Source of the DNA: Desulforapulum autotrophicum
GTDB taxonomy: Bacteria; Desulfobacterota; Desulfobacteria; Desulfobacterales; Desulfolunaceae
Direction: 5' to 3'
DNA length: 64,000 nt
NCBI GenBank assembly: GCA_020723285.1
Contig: DYJE01000005.1
Location: forward strand, 62,001 to 126,000
Of the stretch, positions 24,870 to 34,895 are shown in pieces (within the stretch, counting starts at the first letter, position 1; the number at the start of each line of letters is the position of its first letter). The translations under genes and the position numbers were made by a program. The notes under the pieces were generated by a model that worked only from the letters and a program-made list of their open reading frames with translations, ran no database searches and was not told the DNA's origin.

Positions 24870-26246
24870 ATGGCAAAGCATAAAACACCTTTGTTAGACC
24901 AGCTTGAATCCGGTCCGTGGCCAAGTTTTGTGTCCGACATCAAGCAGGAAGCAGCTGCAAGGGCAAAAAACGTCAAAGGTCTCGACTATCAGATTCCCGC
25001 TGACGTGTGTGAAGATCTTCTCGGTATCCTTGAACTTTCATACAAAGACGGTACGACCCACTGGAAACATGGCGGTATCGTAGGCGTTTTCGGTTACGGC
25101 GGAGGTATCATCGGCCGTTACTGCGACAAACCCCTTGATTTCCCCGGCGTAGCCGCTTTCCACACCGTTCGCGTGGCTCAGCCCGGCGGTAAATACTACA
25201 CCAGCGCTTACCTGAGACAACTCATGGACATCTGGGACCTCAGAGGCAGCGGCCTTACCAACATGCACGGTTCCACCGGCGACATCATTCTTCTCGGAAC
25301 CACCACTCCCCAGCTTGAAGAAATCTTCTATCAGCTGACCCATGAAATGAATCAGGACCTCGGCGGTTCAGGCTCCAACCTCCGTACTCCTGCGGACTGT
25401 ATCGGCAGTTCACGCTGTGAATATTCCTGCATCGACACCCAGGAACTCTGCTACTACCTGACCATGAGATACCAGGATGAACTCCACAGACCGGCATTCC
25501 CCTACAAATTCAAATTTAAATTTGACGGTTGCCCCAACGGCTGTGTATGCTCCATCGCCCGTTCCGACCTTTCCTTCATCGGTACCTGGAAAGACGCCAT
25601 CCAGATCAACCAGGCTGAAGTCAAAGCATATGTTGACGGCCAAAGCCCCGCAGGCGGCGGTTCACACAGCAGCCGTGACTGGGGTAAATTCGACATCCAG
25701 AAAGAAGTGATCGATCTCTGTCCCACCAAATGCATGGCCTATGTTAACGGCGAACTGAAAATCTATGACAAAGAATGCACACGCTGCATGCACTGCATCA
25801 ACGTCATGCCCAAAGCCCTCAAACCCGGTAAAGAAAAAGGCGTTTCCATTCTTTGCGGCGCGAAAGCCCCCATCGTTGACGGTGCCCAGATGGGTACACT
25901 GATCAGACCATTCATCGCCGTTGATCAGACCATGGACAAACAGCTTTCCGATTTCGACAGTGAAGACGAATGGGTAGAATACCTCGACGAAAAATACGCC
26001 GACATCACCGAATTCGTGGAACTGGTCTGGGATTACTGGATGGAAGAAGGTAAAAACCGTGAACGCCTGGGCGAGCTGATGATTCGGGAAGGTCTCCAGA
26101 AATTCCTTGAAAAAACCGAAACTGACCCCATGGCTGTCCATGTTCAGCATCCCCGTACCAACCCCTACATCTTCTGGAAAGAAGATGAAGTAGACGGCGG
26201 CTGGGAACGTGACATCGAAGAATACAGAAAAGCGCATGCTCGCTAG
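24870..26246 (+). CDS. dsrA: Dissimilatory sulfite reductase, alpha subunit
   Basis: The 458-residue alpha subunit of the cytoplasmic enzyme that reduces sulfite, the last stage of sulfate respiration (with DsrC as partner). The siroheme-[4Fe-4S] ligands are in place: Cys177 and Cys183 (CIGSSRC) and Cys221 and Cys225 (CPNGC), numbers that match characterised DsrA proteins. The inserted ferredoxin domain has CPTKC (284-288) and CTRCMHC (303-309). The ATG at 24870 is supported by GGAGG at 24858-24862; an ATG 11 codons upstream would place the ribosome site inside the gene. Codon use is strongly biased to C-ending codons, as expected for a very highly expressed protein. Confidence 0.99.
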   Translation: MAKHKTPLLDQLESGPWPSFVSDIKQEAAARAKNVKGLDYQIPADVCEDLLGILELSYKDGTTHWKHGGIVGVFGYGGGIIGRYCDKPLDFPGVAAFHTVRVAQPGGKYYTSAYLRQLMDIWDLRGSGLTNMHGSTGDIILLGTTTPQLEEIFYQLTHEMNQDLGGSGSNLRTPADCIGSSRCEYSCIDTQELCYYLTMRYQDELHRPAFPYKFKFKFDGCPNGCVCSIARSDLSFIGTWKDAIQINQAEVKAYVDGQSPAGGGSHSSRDWGKFDIQKEVIDLCPTKCMAYVNGELKIYDKECTRCMHCINVMPKALKPGKEKGVSILCGAKAPIVDGAQMGTLIRPFIAVDQTMDKQLSDFDSEDEWVEYLDEKYADITEFVELVWDYWMEEGKNRERLGELMIREGLQKFLEKTETDPMAVHVQHPRTNPYIFWKEDEVDGGWERDIEEYRKAHAR

Positions 26247-26258
26247 GGAGGAATAATA

Positions 26259-27407
26259 ATGGCTTTTATATCCGCAGGATACAATCCGGACAAACCCATG
26301 GAAAACCGTATCACCGATATCGGTCCCAGACATTACGATGAATTTTATCCGGAAGTGATCAAAAAGAATAAAGGAAAATGGTCACATCACGAAATTCTTG
26401 AGCCCGGTGTTCTTGTTCATGTGGCGGAATCCGGTGACAAAATCTTCACCGTTCGCTGCGGTGGTGCCCGTCTCATGACCGTCACCCACATCCGCGAAAT
26501 CTGCGACATCGCCGACAAATACTGCAACGGTCATGTCCGTTTCACCACCCGTAACAACATCGAATTCCTCGTTGATACCCTGGACAAAGTCAACGCCCTC
26601 AAAGCGGACCTCGCCCAGAGAAAATTCGACGGTGGAAGTATGAAATTCCCCGTGGGCGGTACCGGTTCCGGTATCTCCAACATCGTTCACACCCAGGGCT
26701 GGATTCACTGCCACACTCCGGCAACGGATGCTTCCGGTACCGTTAAAGCCACCATGGACGCCGTATTCGAAGATTTCCAGAGCATGAAAATGCCTGCAAA
26801 ACTCAGAATCTCCATGGCCTGCTGCCTCAACATGTGCGGCGCGGTTCACTGCTCCGACATCGCGATCCTCGGCTACCACAGAAAACCGCCAATCCTGGAT
26901 CACGAATATCTGGACAAAGTCTGTGAAATTCCTCTGGCCGTTGCGTCCTGCCCCACGGCAGCCATCAGACCTTCCAAGGTCGAGCTTCCCAACGGTACGA
27001 CGGTTAACTCCGTGGCCGTTAAGAACGAACGCTGCATGTACTGCGGTAACTGCTACACCATGTGCCCCTCAATGCCCCTTTCCGACAAGGAAGGCGACGG
27101 TATCGTTCTCATGGCCGGTGGTAAAGTTTCCAACAGAATCTCTGCTCCCAAGTTCTCCAAGGTTGTTGTGGCCTTCCTCCCGAACGAAACTCCTCGTTGG
27201 CCGACCATGACAGAAACCATCAAAAAAATGATCAACGCCTACTCCAACGGCGCCAACAAATACGAACGTCTCGGTGACTGGGCAGACAGAATCGGTTGGG
27301 AAAGATTCTTTGAAGTCTGTGAACTCGATTTCACACATCACCTGATCGACGACTTCCGTGATGCGGCTTACCACACATGGCGTCAGTCAACTCTGTTCAA
27401 ATTCTAA
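26259..27407 (+). CDS. dsrB: Dissimilatory sulfite reductase, beta subunit
   Basis: The 382-residue beta subunit, 12 bases after dsrA with GGAGG before its ATG. Ligands for the active siroheme-[4Fe-4S] centre are Cys151 and the Cys188/Cys189/Cys193 group (ACCLNMCG). The ferredoxin domain has Cys231 of CPTAAI and the [11 protein letters not shown] run (259-269). Together with DsrA it forms the alpha2beta2 enzyme that passes sulfur to DsrC. Length and composition are typical of sulfate reducers using the reductive pathway. Confidence 0.99.
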   Translation: MAFISAGYNPDKPMENRITDIGPRHYDEFYPEVIKKNKGKWSHHEILEPGVLVHVAESGDKIFTVRCGGARLMTVTHIREICDIADKYCNGHVRFTTRNNIEFLVDTLDKVNALKADLAQRKFDGGSMKFPVGGTGSGISNIVHTQGWIHCHTPATDASGTVKATMDAVFEDFQSMKMPAKLRISMACCLNMCGAVHCSDIAILGYHRKPPILDHEYLDKVCEIPLAVASCPTAAIRPSKVELPNGTTVNSVAVKNERCMYCGNCYTMCPSMPLSDKEGDGIVLMAGGKVSNRISAPKFSKVVVAFLPNETPRWPTMTETIKKMINAYSNGANKYERLGDWADRIGWERFFEVCELDFTHHLIDDFRDAAYHTWRQSTLFKF

Positions 27408-27440
27408 TGAATCTAAACAGAGCGTTATAAGTAAACGTGC

Positions 27441-27472
27441 TGACCGGGGCCTGTATTTTCAGGCCCCGGTCA
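27441..27472 (+). promoter_or_regulatory. Hairpin between dsrB and dsrD
   Basis: A perfect 13-bp G+C-rich stem (TGACCGGGGCCTG with CAGGCCCCGGTCA) around the loop TATTTT lies 33 bases after the dsrB stop. No T run follows, so it is more likely to protect the dsrAB messenger from 3' decay or to attenuate read-through into dsrD than to end transcription fully. Confidence 0.75.
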
Positions 27473-27496
27473 CTCATTAAAAAGGGAGAAACAAAC

Positions 27497-27745
27497 ATGG
27501 CATTAGATAAAGCGGAAGCTCAAAAAGTCATCGTTGACCAGCTCGAAAAAAAAGGTAAATCCAAATCTAAATTCTATCTGAAAGACTTTTACGCTTTTTT
27601 TCCTGATGAAAAACCCAGAACCGTTAAAAACATCGTGAATGAACTTGTTGGTGACGGGATTCTTGAATACTGGTCAAGTGGAAGTACAACGATGATCGGT
27701 CTTAAAGGCGCTGGAAAACAAGCCGGTGCAGAAGGCGAAGATTGA
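27497..27745 (+). CDS. dsrD: DsrD winged-helix protein
   Basis: An 82-residue protein matching DsrD: KKGKSKSKFYLKDFYAFFP followed by RTVKNIVNELVGDGILEYW and a GSTTMIGLKG beta hairpin. DsrD is found almost only with reductive-type DsrAB and has been reported to stimulate sulfite reduction by DsrAB allosterically. The start at 27497 has GGGAG upstream; a TTG/ATG-like start further upstream would read through the hairpin. Confidence 0.97.
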   Translation: MALDKAEAQKVIVDQLEKKGKSKSKFYLKDFYAFFPDEKPRTVKNIVNELVGDGILEYWSSGSTTMIGLKGAGKQAGAEGED

Positions 27746-27783
27746 TCCGTTTTTAGTTTTTGAAGGACCTTAAACGCAAGTGA

Positions 27784-29211
27784 ATGACCATGTCTGATTC
27801 GAAGGTGGGATGTCCTGGTTTTTTTGTCTCCGCCCTTCGGGGAGGTTCCGGAAAAACCCTGCTGACCCTTGGTTTAACCGCAGCGTTCAGGGCCCTTGGC
27901 AAACGAACAGCTCCTTTCAAAAAAGGTCCTGATTATATCGATGCCGGCTGGTTATCTCTGGCAGCCGGCCGGCCTTGCTATAATCTTGACACCTATCTGA
28001 TCCCCGAAGACCGTGTCCTTCAGTCATACATCGCAAACACAACACCTGATCATACCGACCTTGCCGTCGTTGAAGGCAATCGCGGTCTTTTTGACGGAAT
28101 TGATCTGTCCGGTCGAACCAGCACGGCTGAAACGGCCAAGTTGTTAGGACTTCCCATCATTCTATGTCTGGACTGCACGAAGTCCACGCGAACCATGGCC
28201 GCTGCTGTGCTGGGCTGTTTGCACTTCGATCCGGACGTGCGAATCGGCGGTGTGATTCTGAACCGCGTGGCAGGGCCGAGGCATCGTGACAATGTGGCCG
28301 ACAACATTCGGTATCATACCGGTGTGCCAGTTTTGGGGGCTATTCCCAAGCTTCGAAGTCATGATTTTCCGGAGCGACACATGGGCCTTGTCCCGACGGC
28401 TGAGCATGACTGGGCCGCTCACTCCATCTCTTCCGCTGAAAAACTGATACGCGACAACGTTGACCTTGATCAGGTTTTATCCCTTGCACGGCAATATTCT
28501 CGTGTTTGGGATCAACATGAAACCGTGAATAAAATACAACCGTCATATCCGAATTCCGATAAGCCGCTCATTGGTGTTATTCGTGATTCGGCATTTCAGT
28601 TTTACTACCCGGAGAACATCGAAGCACTTGAGCTTGCTGGTGCCCGTATCGCATATATCAGTCCCCTCAAGGATTCGGTGTTTCCGGATCTTGACGGCCT
28701 TTATATAGGTGGTGGTTTCCCGGAAACACACGCTCAGGCTTTATCGGCCAACACAGTTTTCCGGTCACGAATTAAAGCTCTGGCGAACCAGGATTTTCCT
28801 GTTTATGCCGAATGTGGCGGACTGATGTACCTGGGTCGAGAGTTGGTCATCAATGGAAAACCATACCCCATGACCGATGTTTTTCCCATATCCTTCGGAT
28901 TATCGGAAAAACCTCAGGGGCATGGGTACGTCGTGGCTGAAGTCATTCGTGGCAACCCGTTCTTTGCTATGGGACAAGAGGTTCGCGGTCACGAATTCAG
29001 GTACTCAAAAATCCTCGAATGGGAAGAAACGCCGGATGAAACCGTTTTTTTCATGAAACGCGGAACTGGGATGCGTGATAAAAAAGATGGGATCTGTTAT
29101 CGAAATGTTTTTGCCAGCTATACCCATATTCATGCCCTGGGTGTTCCGTCCTGGGCTCCCGGGTTTGTTCAGAAAGCCCGAGACTACAAAGCCCGGCGCG
29201 TTGCGGGCTGA
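27784..29211 (+). CDS. dsrN: Cobyrinate a,c-diamide synthase homologue (siroheme amidase)
   Basis: A 475-residue CbiA/CobB-family protein with an N-terminal ATPase domain (P-loop ALRGGSGKTLLTLG, then PDYID) and a C-terminal class I glutamine amidotransferase domain with Cys in YAECGGLMYLG and the RGHEFRYSKI segment. In B12 synthesis this family amidates cobyrinate. Directly after dsrABD it is the DsrN type, thought to amidate siroheme to the siro-amide found in sulfite reductases. Both roles remain possible because no other cobalamin gene is in view. It begins 38 bases after dsrD and ends the dsr operon. Confidence 0.9.
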   Translation: MTMSDSKVGCPGFFVSALRGGSGKTLLTLGLTAAFRALGKRTAPFKKGPDYIDAGWLSLAAGRPCYNLDTYLIPEDRVLQSYIANTTPDHTDLAVVEGNRGLFDGIDLSGRTSTAETAKLLGLPIILCLDCTKSTRTMAAAVLGCLHFDPDVRIGGVILNRVAGPRHRDNVADNIRYHTGVPVLGAIPKLRSHDFPERHMGLVPTAEHDWAAHSISSAEKLIRDNVDLDQVLSLARQYSRVWDQHETVNKIQPSYPNSDKPLIGVIRDSAFQFYYPENIEALELAGARIAYISPLKDSVFPDLDGLYIGGGFPETHAQALSANTVFRSRIKALANQDFPVYAECGGLMYLGRELVINGKPYPMTDVFPISFGLSEKPQGHGYVVAEVIRGNPFFAMGQEVRGHEFRYSKILEWEETPDETVFFMKRGTGMRDKKDGICYRNVFASYTHIHALGVPSWAPGFVQKARDYKARRVAG

Positions 29212-29234
29212 TCCTCCTTCGACCAAATAATCGT

Positions 29235-29271
29235 AAAAAAAAGGGAAAAACAGCGAACCGTTCCTCCCTTT
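29235..29271 (-). terminator. Terminator of the cytochrome c3 gene
   Basis: On the minus strand AAAGGGA and TCCCTTT can pair across an 18-base loop (with a weak inner GAAC/GTTC pairing) and run into a stretch of eight T. It lies 25 bases after the cytochrome stop, facing the end of dsrN. Confidence 0.5.
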
Positions 29272-29296
29272 GATCAGTCATAATTCCACGAAAATA

Positions 29297-29758
29297 CTAT
29301 TTGATTTTGCCGCCGGGGTGGCAATCATTACAGCTCACTGGAGACTTTTTGCCCCCTTTGGGAAGGCTCTTGTTATGGGTTTTGTGACAGCCAATGCAGT
29401 TGTCATGAAGTGCTTCGGCGTGGTATTCGCGTTTCTGCTGGTCGGTGAGCTTGGCACCGCCGCTGGGTTTTTTGCCTGGTTTTTTATGGCATTCGGAACA
29501 CTTCTGAACGTTGGAACCGGCTTTGAGGTTGGCAAGGGGCTTGCCTTTACTGTCATGATGACAGTCACCGCATTTGGCTTTGTAGTCATCCACATGCTTT
29601 TTATGAGAAAGCGTGGGGGCGGCATAAGTATGTTTCGTGTAGATCTTTGATTCCATTTTGAAACTGTCTTTCACCGCCGTTCCCGCGAAAAGACCGGCTG
29701 CGACAAACATTGAGGAAAAAACAACGGCACAAACGACAAGGACGGATCTTTTGCTCAT
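29297..29758 (-). CDS. Tetraheme cytochrome c3 (class III)
   Basis: A 153-residue secreted protein with a signal peptide (about 1-25) and four CxxCH heme sites: CGDCH, CSECH, CIGCH and CNDCH. Extra His residues (SHKKHVDDY, HDN, HKTH) provide the distal ligands expected for bis-His class III cytochromes. These shuttle electrons in the periplasm from hydrogenases or formate dehydrogenases to membrane complexes. The protein is longer than the classic c3 (about 105-120 residues mature) because of a Gly/Lys-rich linker around residues 85-100. It converges on dsrN. Confidence 0.92.
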   Translation of the reverse strand: MSKRSVLVVCAVVFSSMFVAAGLFAGTAVKDSFKMESKIYTKHTYAAPTLSHKKHVDDYKAKCGDCHHDSKGKPLANLKAGSNVQKCSECHKKPGKKPSGGAKLTDQQKREYHAEALHDNCIGCHKTHNKSLPKGGKKSPVSCNDCHPGGKIK

Positions 29759-29856
29759 AGCTCATTCTTCTCCTGCTGAAGTTATAAAAAAATATGAATT
29801 ATATTGTGAAACGCGAAAACATGAATGCGAAACAATAACAGGGGCGTTGGGTGATG

Positions 29857-32800
29857 TCAACGACAATCATCGGCGCGATTCATGGCTTTTCTGGCATAGT
29901 CTCCCACGGATCGTTGCTCCTGGGCAATACCCTTTTTGATATGGCATTTTTCCGAAAAAACGGCGATTTCCGCTTCAAGGTTGGATAATTCTGAATCGCC
30001 GAATATCGCATCCATGAACGGGATGATTCTGTCGTTCATGGTGCATGACGATTGTCTGATACGGCGGATGACAGACTGGATCTGTGATGTGGCGGCGGTT
30101 TCCTGCATGCATCCAAATGGGCCGATATGAAATATGCCGGATATGTCCTCGAGTTTTCCGGAGGCGAACATATAAGCCTCGCCGATGGACAGCGGGGATT
30201 CACCCAGAATGCTTCCGTCATAAACCAGATCTTTTTCAACCTGATTGATGATATGCACGGAATCATGGGGTTCTCTGCCTTTAAGATAATCTTTGAACGG
30301 TGCGTACAACGCTTTGGAAACATGATCCATGTATTTTTTTTTAAGAATGGCTTTAACATATTTTTTCCATCGGTTGGCCATTTTAAAATGCATGATGCTT
30401 GTTTTATTCGTGTATTCCATCCATAGAGACAGAGGGGCCAATCTGGCCTCAAGACCATATTTTTCAAGCTTGAGGATGGAATGGTTGTTGGCGTGCGGGT
30501 TGAGACGCATGTATATTTCACCTGTAACGGCGATGATGGGTTTTCTTGGGATGTCCGGGTTTAATAGATTTTCGTAGCTTATTTTCGCCGCGGCCATGAA
30601 ATCCACCAGGGTTTTCAACCTCGCCCGTTTTTCAATGAATGTCACAAGTTTCATCGACAGCTCGTTATAAACCGCCATGACCGCCCCATGTTTTTTTTCG
30701 TACGGCCTTGTTCGCAGAAGTCCATCGTACAGGACATCCATACAGAATATGCCTTTGAATAAATCGCGGGCCTGGGAGATGATTTCGCGGTCGCTTAAGG
30801 GCAGGTTTGAATAATCCTTTTCCGCATCAGGGCTCAGGATGTCAAGTCCGGGGAAACCGTATTCCGATATGATTCTTTTCAAAAGCACATGGTACTGGCC
30901 GAAGCGGCAGGGACCTTTGGCCATGGGTTCCATGATCACGGCATTGATTTCAGGATCGATTCCCATGTTTTCGAGCCTGTGTATCCAGGCCAGGCTGTCG
31001 CCCACCTGATGGGCAAAGGGCTGGCAAATGTTGGCACCTCCCAGTTTCCTGCTGTACAACTGAGCTTCAGCTGTCCCGGTTGGCATGACTTCCGAGCCGT
31101 ATCCAAGGGCCCTGAACGTTGCGGCAAGAATGTGGGAGTGATCGCCCATGAAGGGGATGCCGATGATTTTATTCTCAAGCACCACCTGGGGAGTCTGACG
31201 CCTGAAAGCGTTTAACGTCAGCGATTTTGCCTGGCAGGATGTCACGACTTCGTGATTGGCAAGAATGCGTGTTCCGAACTGGGCGTTGCTAGAATGTCCA
31301 TCTGTCTGGAGGACCAGATGGGGTTTTCCCGCTTTTTCCATGATGCGCTCCTCATGGAACAGCAGCATGGAATCACTGCCGCAGTTGAAATTGGTCAGCC
31401 TGACAGGAAAAAGATCAGGATTTATGGCTGCCTGAAGAGTGTGCTTTATGATGTTACGGCCTTGAACCCAATACATGTTTTCAGCATAGGGCTCCACATC
31501 GTAAGTTTTATTCTTGAAAAAATGTGCCGGAATGTAATGCAACCCGTTTTTAACAAAAATTTCGTGAACGCGGGAACTCGATTTTTCGTCAAACAGGGTG
31601 TAACCCCGTCCAATACCGATATAAATGGTCGCCTTTTTCGTCATGAGTCGGGCCAGCAGAGATTCTCCTGTTCGATGGATCTCTTCCAGAAAACTGAATT
31701 CCGAACGTTTGGCACAAGCAATCGCCTGACGTACCTGTTTTAATGAAAAACGCTTTCCATAGACCCTTAAAAGGTCTTTATGAAACGCTCTCTCAAGGGG
31801 ACGGGTTGGATCATTGAAGTGGAGAACCGGAACAAGGACATCACTGTCGCTCATGCCAAGTGCATCTTTGATAAGAAAACCGGCGGCCGAGATATAGGGG
31901 CAGTACTTGAATTTTTCTTTGCCTTCGCCGATGGAACATACCGCAAATAATTTATCTGAACCCGGACGCAGGTGACGTTTTAAATGGGCGGCATGCCCGT
32001 GGGCGATTTTGACTGGAAAACAAGCCTCTGAATGAGCGGTCGATAAACCCAGTTCGACGATTTCATCGTCAGATTCCGGGGACAGGACCACATCAAAACC
32101 GAGGTGTTTGTAAAATGATACGAAAAACAGAGCTTTTTCGTTCCAGAAACTCAGAGCCCTGGGTATAAGAATTCGCTCTTTTTCTTCGTTGATTTCATCG
32201 GATTGAAGGCAGTCAGTCAGATGCCTGTCTAGAATATCCTTGTAAAGAGCCACATAGTCCGGAGCCTGCTTCACGGTAATGTCGGTGTTTCCTTTGGGGC
32301 AGGACCCGCCCGAGATGATCCGTTCATCGCATACAGAATACACGGAAAGCCGGCAATCCTTGATCCCGCAAGAGTTGTTGATAGTCTGTCCGCAGTTTTT
32401 TACGGTTTTCATGAATGAGAGCCCACCCGTGGCAAGCCCCCTGAAGCGGCATTCGTAGGGCAGGCCGGCTTTCTCCAGGGCATCCATGGACTGGTTTGCG
32501 GCAATAGCAGCGCCCAGGGCACCGAAAAGCTGGCGATGGGGGAATGCGTGGATGTCCAGGTCTGTGTGTATGGCCAGGGCCGCAAGCGGAGCAAGTCCCG
32601 TGAAAGGACCGCCCTGGGCGGAAGCGCACTGGCCGAAGGATTCATTGCCAATGAATGTGTTCACGTAACCGCCCATGAATCCGTAGGCGATGGCCGCTGC
32701 GATTTCGTCTTTGGGAAATCCCAGGGCTATCAGCCGTGCAATCCCCGCTTCCGTGAAAACACCGCAGGTGTCGTCCACCACCGGAGTTCGTTCGGCGGCC

Positions 32801-34380
32801 AGAGCGTACTCGTGGAACGTTGATCGGATGTCCAGCCCGATCATTTCCACCATGTTCTGCATGGTCTGGCCGGTTCCAGCCATGCACGACAGGTTCATCC
32901 GTGATTTTTTAACGGTTCCGTCCGTGTTGAAGCGTGTAAACTTGGCGTCTTGCCCCCCAAGCTCGAAAATGGTGTCGGTCTCATCGTTGTAATGCTTGAC
33001 GCCAAGGGCATGGCAGGTGATTTCGTCTTTGACGAGATCGATGGTTATGGCGCGGTTTCCGTTGGGCACCCGAGTGAACAGCTTGTGATAAAACGCGCCG
33101 GATGATCCGGTGTAAGCTGCGGCTCTGATGTCAAGGACGCTTCCCAGGCTCTGATTCAACTGTGAAAAAATGGTCTGGATCGTTTCAAGAGGTTTTCCAT
33201 TCGTGTAAAGACAAACACGCGCGATAATCCGAAGATCGCCCTTGCTGACCACCACAGCCTTGGTCGTGGTGGAGCCTCCGTCAATGCCAAGGATAACGGG
33301 GATTTTTTCAGGGGTGGAAAAACCGGTCGAAAAAATTTCAAGGGGACCCCACTGCTGAACGGGTTGCTCTTCGTTGTATATGTGCACTTTTTTAAGCGCC
33401 GATTTCAGGGAGGGAGCCATTTTGATGCTGTTTTTCTCGGAGTCGTTCAGCAGATCGAGAGCCTTGCGTTTAAATGAGGCCGGTTTGTTTTTGGATTTGA
33501 TAACCGATCCTACGGCCCCTGCAAGGCGGAAATGGTCCGGAACCCGTATATTGAGGCCGAGAATTCCTCGGGCCATGGCTGAAAAATGAGGGCTTTCGAA
33601 TAAACCGCCGATAGCCAGGGTCACGGCATCGGATTCAAGAAAACGGGATTTCAAAACGTCCGCCTTGAAGTTCTTCATGATTCTTCGGTACAGCCCTTCA
33701 AGAATGTCGCTGACTTTTTCGCCGTTATTCTGAAGGTGGATCATATCGGATTGAATCACCACGCCGCATCGCCCCCCCACGTCAAGTGATCGGGTCGACA
33801 TATCGATTTCCTCGTCAGCTCTCCGGTATATGCGGCTTAAGCGCATGTTCATGGCGGATCGGATTCTGTGTTCGTCGTAGTCACCCATATCCAAGGGGAT
33901 TTCGTGTTCAAAAAACCGGCGGCACTGCTTTGTGATCAGGATGCCGCTGCCTCCCCCGCATTTTGTCCCGGTTCCGTGGTCCGGGATAAAAATCAGGTCT
34001 CCCTGTTCGGAGGTAATGCGCTCGATTTCAAAAAAATAGGAGTCTTTGGCACCCATGTGTATGACATATCGGGCCGATGGATCCAGATGTGCGGCTCCGG
34101 CAGGAATGGTGATGGTGTCGTGATGGTAAGGAACATCCAGAATCCGTGCGAAACGGTCCCCGCAGCTACCGGTAAACGATGAAAATATCCGGGCGGATGG
34201 GCCTAAAAAGTTTCGAATGTCATCGTACAGATCTTTGAGAGCAAGCGCTGGATTTCCAAAATGAAACAGAGGTTTAGGTGCGTAAGCGATTTTCATCCCA
34301 CGGTACGGGGACTCACTGAAAAGAACCACTGCGGATACGGAGTCCGTCCCCACATCGAAACCAGCATGAAATCGGGTCAT
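29857..34380 (-). CDS. Large acyl-CoA dehydratase activase-like protein
   Basis: At 1507 residues this is a fusion of several modules. The first 300 residues form one actin-like ASKHA domain (HAGFDVGTDSVSAVVLF). A second ASKHA domain, about 355-620, carries the typical activase start ILGIDGGSTTTKAVVV and the Cys pair that holds the bridging [4Fe-4S] cluster in HgdC/BadG-type activases (LSCMAGTGQ and VDDTCGVF). Then follow a DUF2229-like segment (RALSFWNEKALFF) and a region similar to the dehydratase D component. Such proteins couple ATP hydrolysis to low-potential electron transfer. The substrate is unknown; no CoA-ester genes adjoin it. A possible promoter lies at 34444-34472. Confidence 0.88.
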   Translation of the reverse strand: MTRFHAGFDVGTDSVSAVVLFSESPYRGMKIAYAPKPLFHFGNPALALKDLYDDIRNFLGPSARIFSSFTGSCGDRFARILDVPYHHDTITIPAGAAHLDPSARYVIHMGAKDSYFFEIERITSEQGDLIFIPDHGTGTKCGGGSGILITKQCRRFFEHEIPLDMGDYDEHRIRSAMNMRLSRIYRRADEEIDMSTRSLDVGGRCGVVIQSDMIHLQNNGEKVSDILEGLYRRIMKNFKADVLKSRFLESDAVTLAIGGLFESPHFSAMARGILGLNIRVPDHFRLAGAVGSVIKSKNKPASFKRKALDLLNDSEKNSIKMAPSLKSALKKVHIYNEEQPVQQWGPLEIFSTGFSTPEKIPVILGIDGGSTTTKAVVVSKGDLRIIARVCLYTNGKPLETIQTIFSQLNQSLGSVLDIRAAAYTGSSGAFYHKLFTRVPNGNRAITIDLVKDEITCHALGVKHYNDETDTIFELGGQDAKFTRFNTDGTVKKSRMNLSCMAGTGQTMQNMVEMIGLDIRSTFHEYALAAERTPVVDDTCGVFTEAGIARLIALGFPKDEIAAAIAYGFMGGYVNTFIGNESFGQCASAQGGPFTGLAPLAALAIHTDLDIHAFPHRQLFGALGAAIAANQSMDALEKAGLPYECRFRGLATGGLSFMKTVKNCGQTINNSCGIKDCRLSVYSVCDERIISGGSCPKGNTDITVKQAPDYVALYKDILDRHLTDCLQSDEINEEKERILIPRALSFWNEKALFFVSFYKHLGFDVVLSPESDDEIVELGLSTAHSEACFPVKIAHGHAAHLKRHLRPGSDKLFAVCSIGEGKEKFKYCPYISAAGFLIKDALGMSDSDVLVPVLHFNDPTRPLERAFHKDLLRVYGKRFSLKQVRQAIACAKRSEFSFLEEIHRTGESLLARLMTKKATIYIGIGRGYTLFDEKSSSRVHEIFVKNGLHYIPAHFFKNKTYDVEPYAENMYWVQGRNIIKHTLQAAINPDLFPVRLTNFNCGSDSMLLFHEERIMEKAGKPHLVLQTDGHSSNAQFGTRILANHEVVTSCQAKSLTLNAFRRQTPQVVLENKIIGIPFMGDHSHILAATFRALGYGSEVMPTGTAEAQLYSRKLGGANICQPFAHQVGDSLAWIHRLENMGIDPEINAVIMEPMAKGPCRFGQYHVLLKRIISEYGFPGLDILSPDAEKDYSNLPLSDREIISQARDLFKGIFCMDVLYDGLLRTRPYEKKHGAVMAVYNELSMKLVTFIEKRARLKTLVDFMAAAKISYENLLNPDIPRKPIIAVTGEIYMRLNPHANNHSILKLEKYGLEARLAPLSLWMEYTNKTSIMHFKMANRWKKYVKAILKKKYMDHVSKALYAPFKDYLKGREPHDSVHIINQVEKDLVYDGSILGESPLSIGEAYMFASGKLEDISGIFHIGPFGCMQETAATSQIQSVIRRIRQSSCTMNDRIIPFMDAIFGDSELSNLEAEIAVFSEKCHIKKGIAQEQRSVGDYARKAMNRADDCR

Positions 34381-34443
34381 GAATGTACCACTCAGGAAAT
34401 GTTGAAGGGATCTCTCGCCTGTTAAAAGGCGGAAAAAAGAGAA

Positions 34444-34472
34444 TTATTAACCGGAAAAGGGATTCAAGGCAA
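34444..34472 (-). promoter_or_regulatory. Possible promoter of the activase gene
   Basis: On the minus strand TTGCCT (34472-34467), 17 bases and TAATAA (34449-34444) would start transcription about 57 bases before the ATG at 34380. Confidence 0.35.
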
Positions 34473-34895
34473 TAATAAACCCATATGAAACAAAGATAAA
34501 AAATTAAATAGGATACCCCAAGGGTAGGTTCCAATCTGACACATGGCAGGGCCAGTGGATGACCCATAGAGGTTCAAAAATATAAACCACAAGTTCATTA
34601 TGTTAAACCGATTTGGGTCGGGTGGGAAAAATTCGGTTGAGAATACAGCGGTCTATGAATGTTGTTCAATATTATAAACTACTGGGGTTTAAGGGGGGAG
34701 GGATTTGTTATCGGCAGCCTTAACAATCATGGGCCATTTAAAAAAATGAAACTTATCTGGCTGAAAATAAAGATATAATTGCAACTCAAAACATCTGTTG
34801 GAATTATAACAATCAGGCACGGCAATTGCTAAAGAAGGTAAGCTGAACAGCGCACAACACAAACAAAAATGCAGTTTTTTTTCTTCTCCTCTCGA

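Noticed and set aside
34313-34567. Short minus-strand frame overlapping the start of the activase gene
   Set aside because: It overlaps the activase N-terminus in another frame, lacks a ribosome site and has no coding character.
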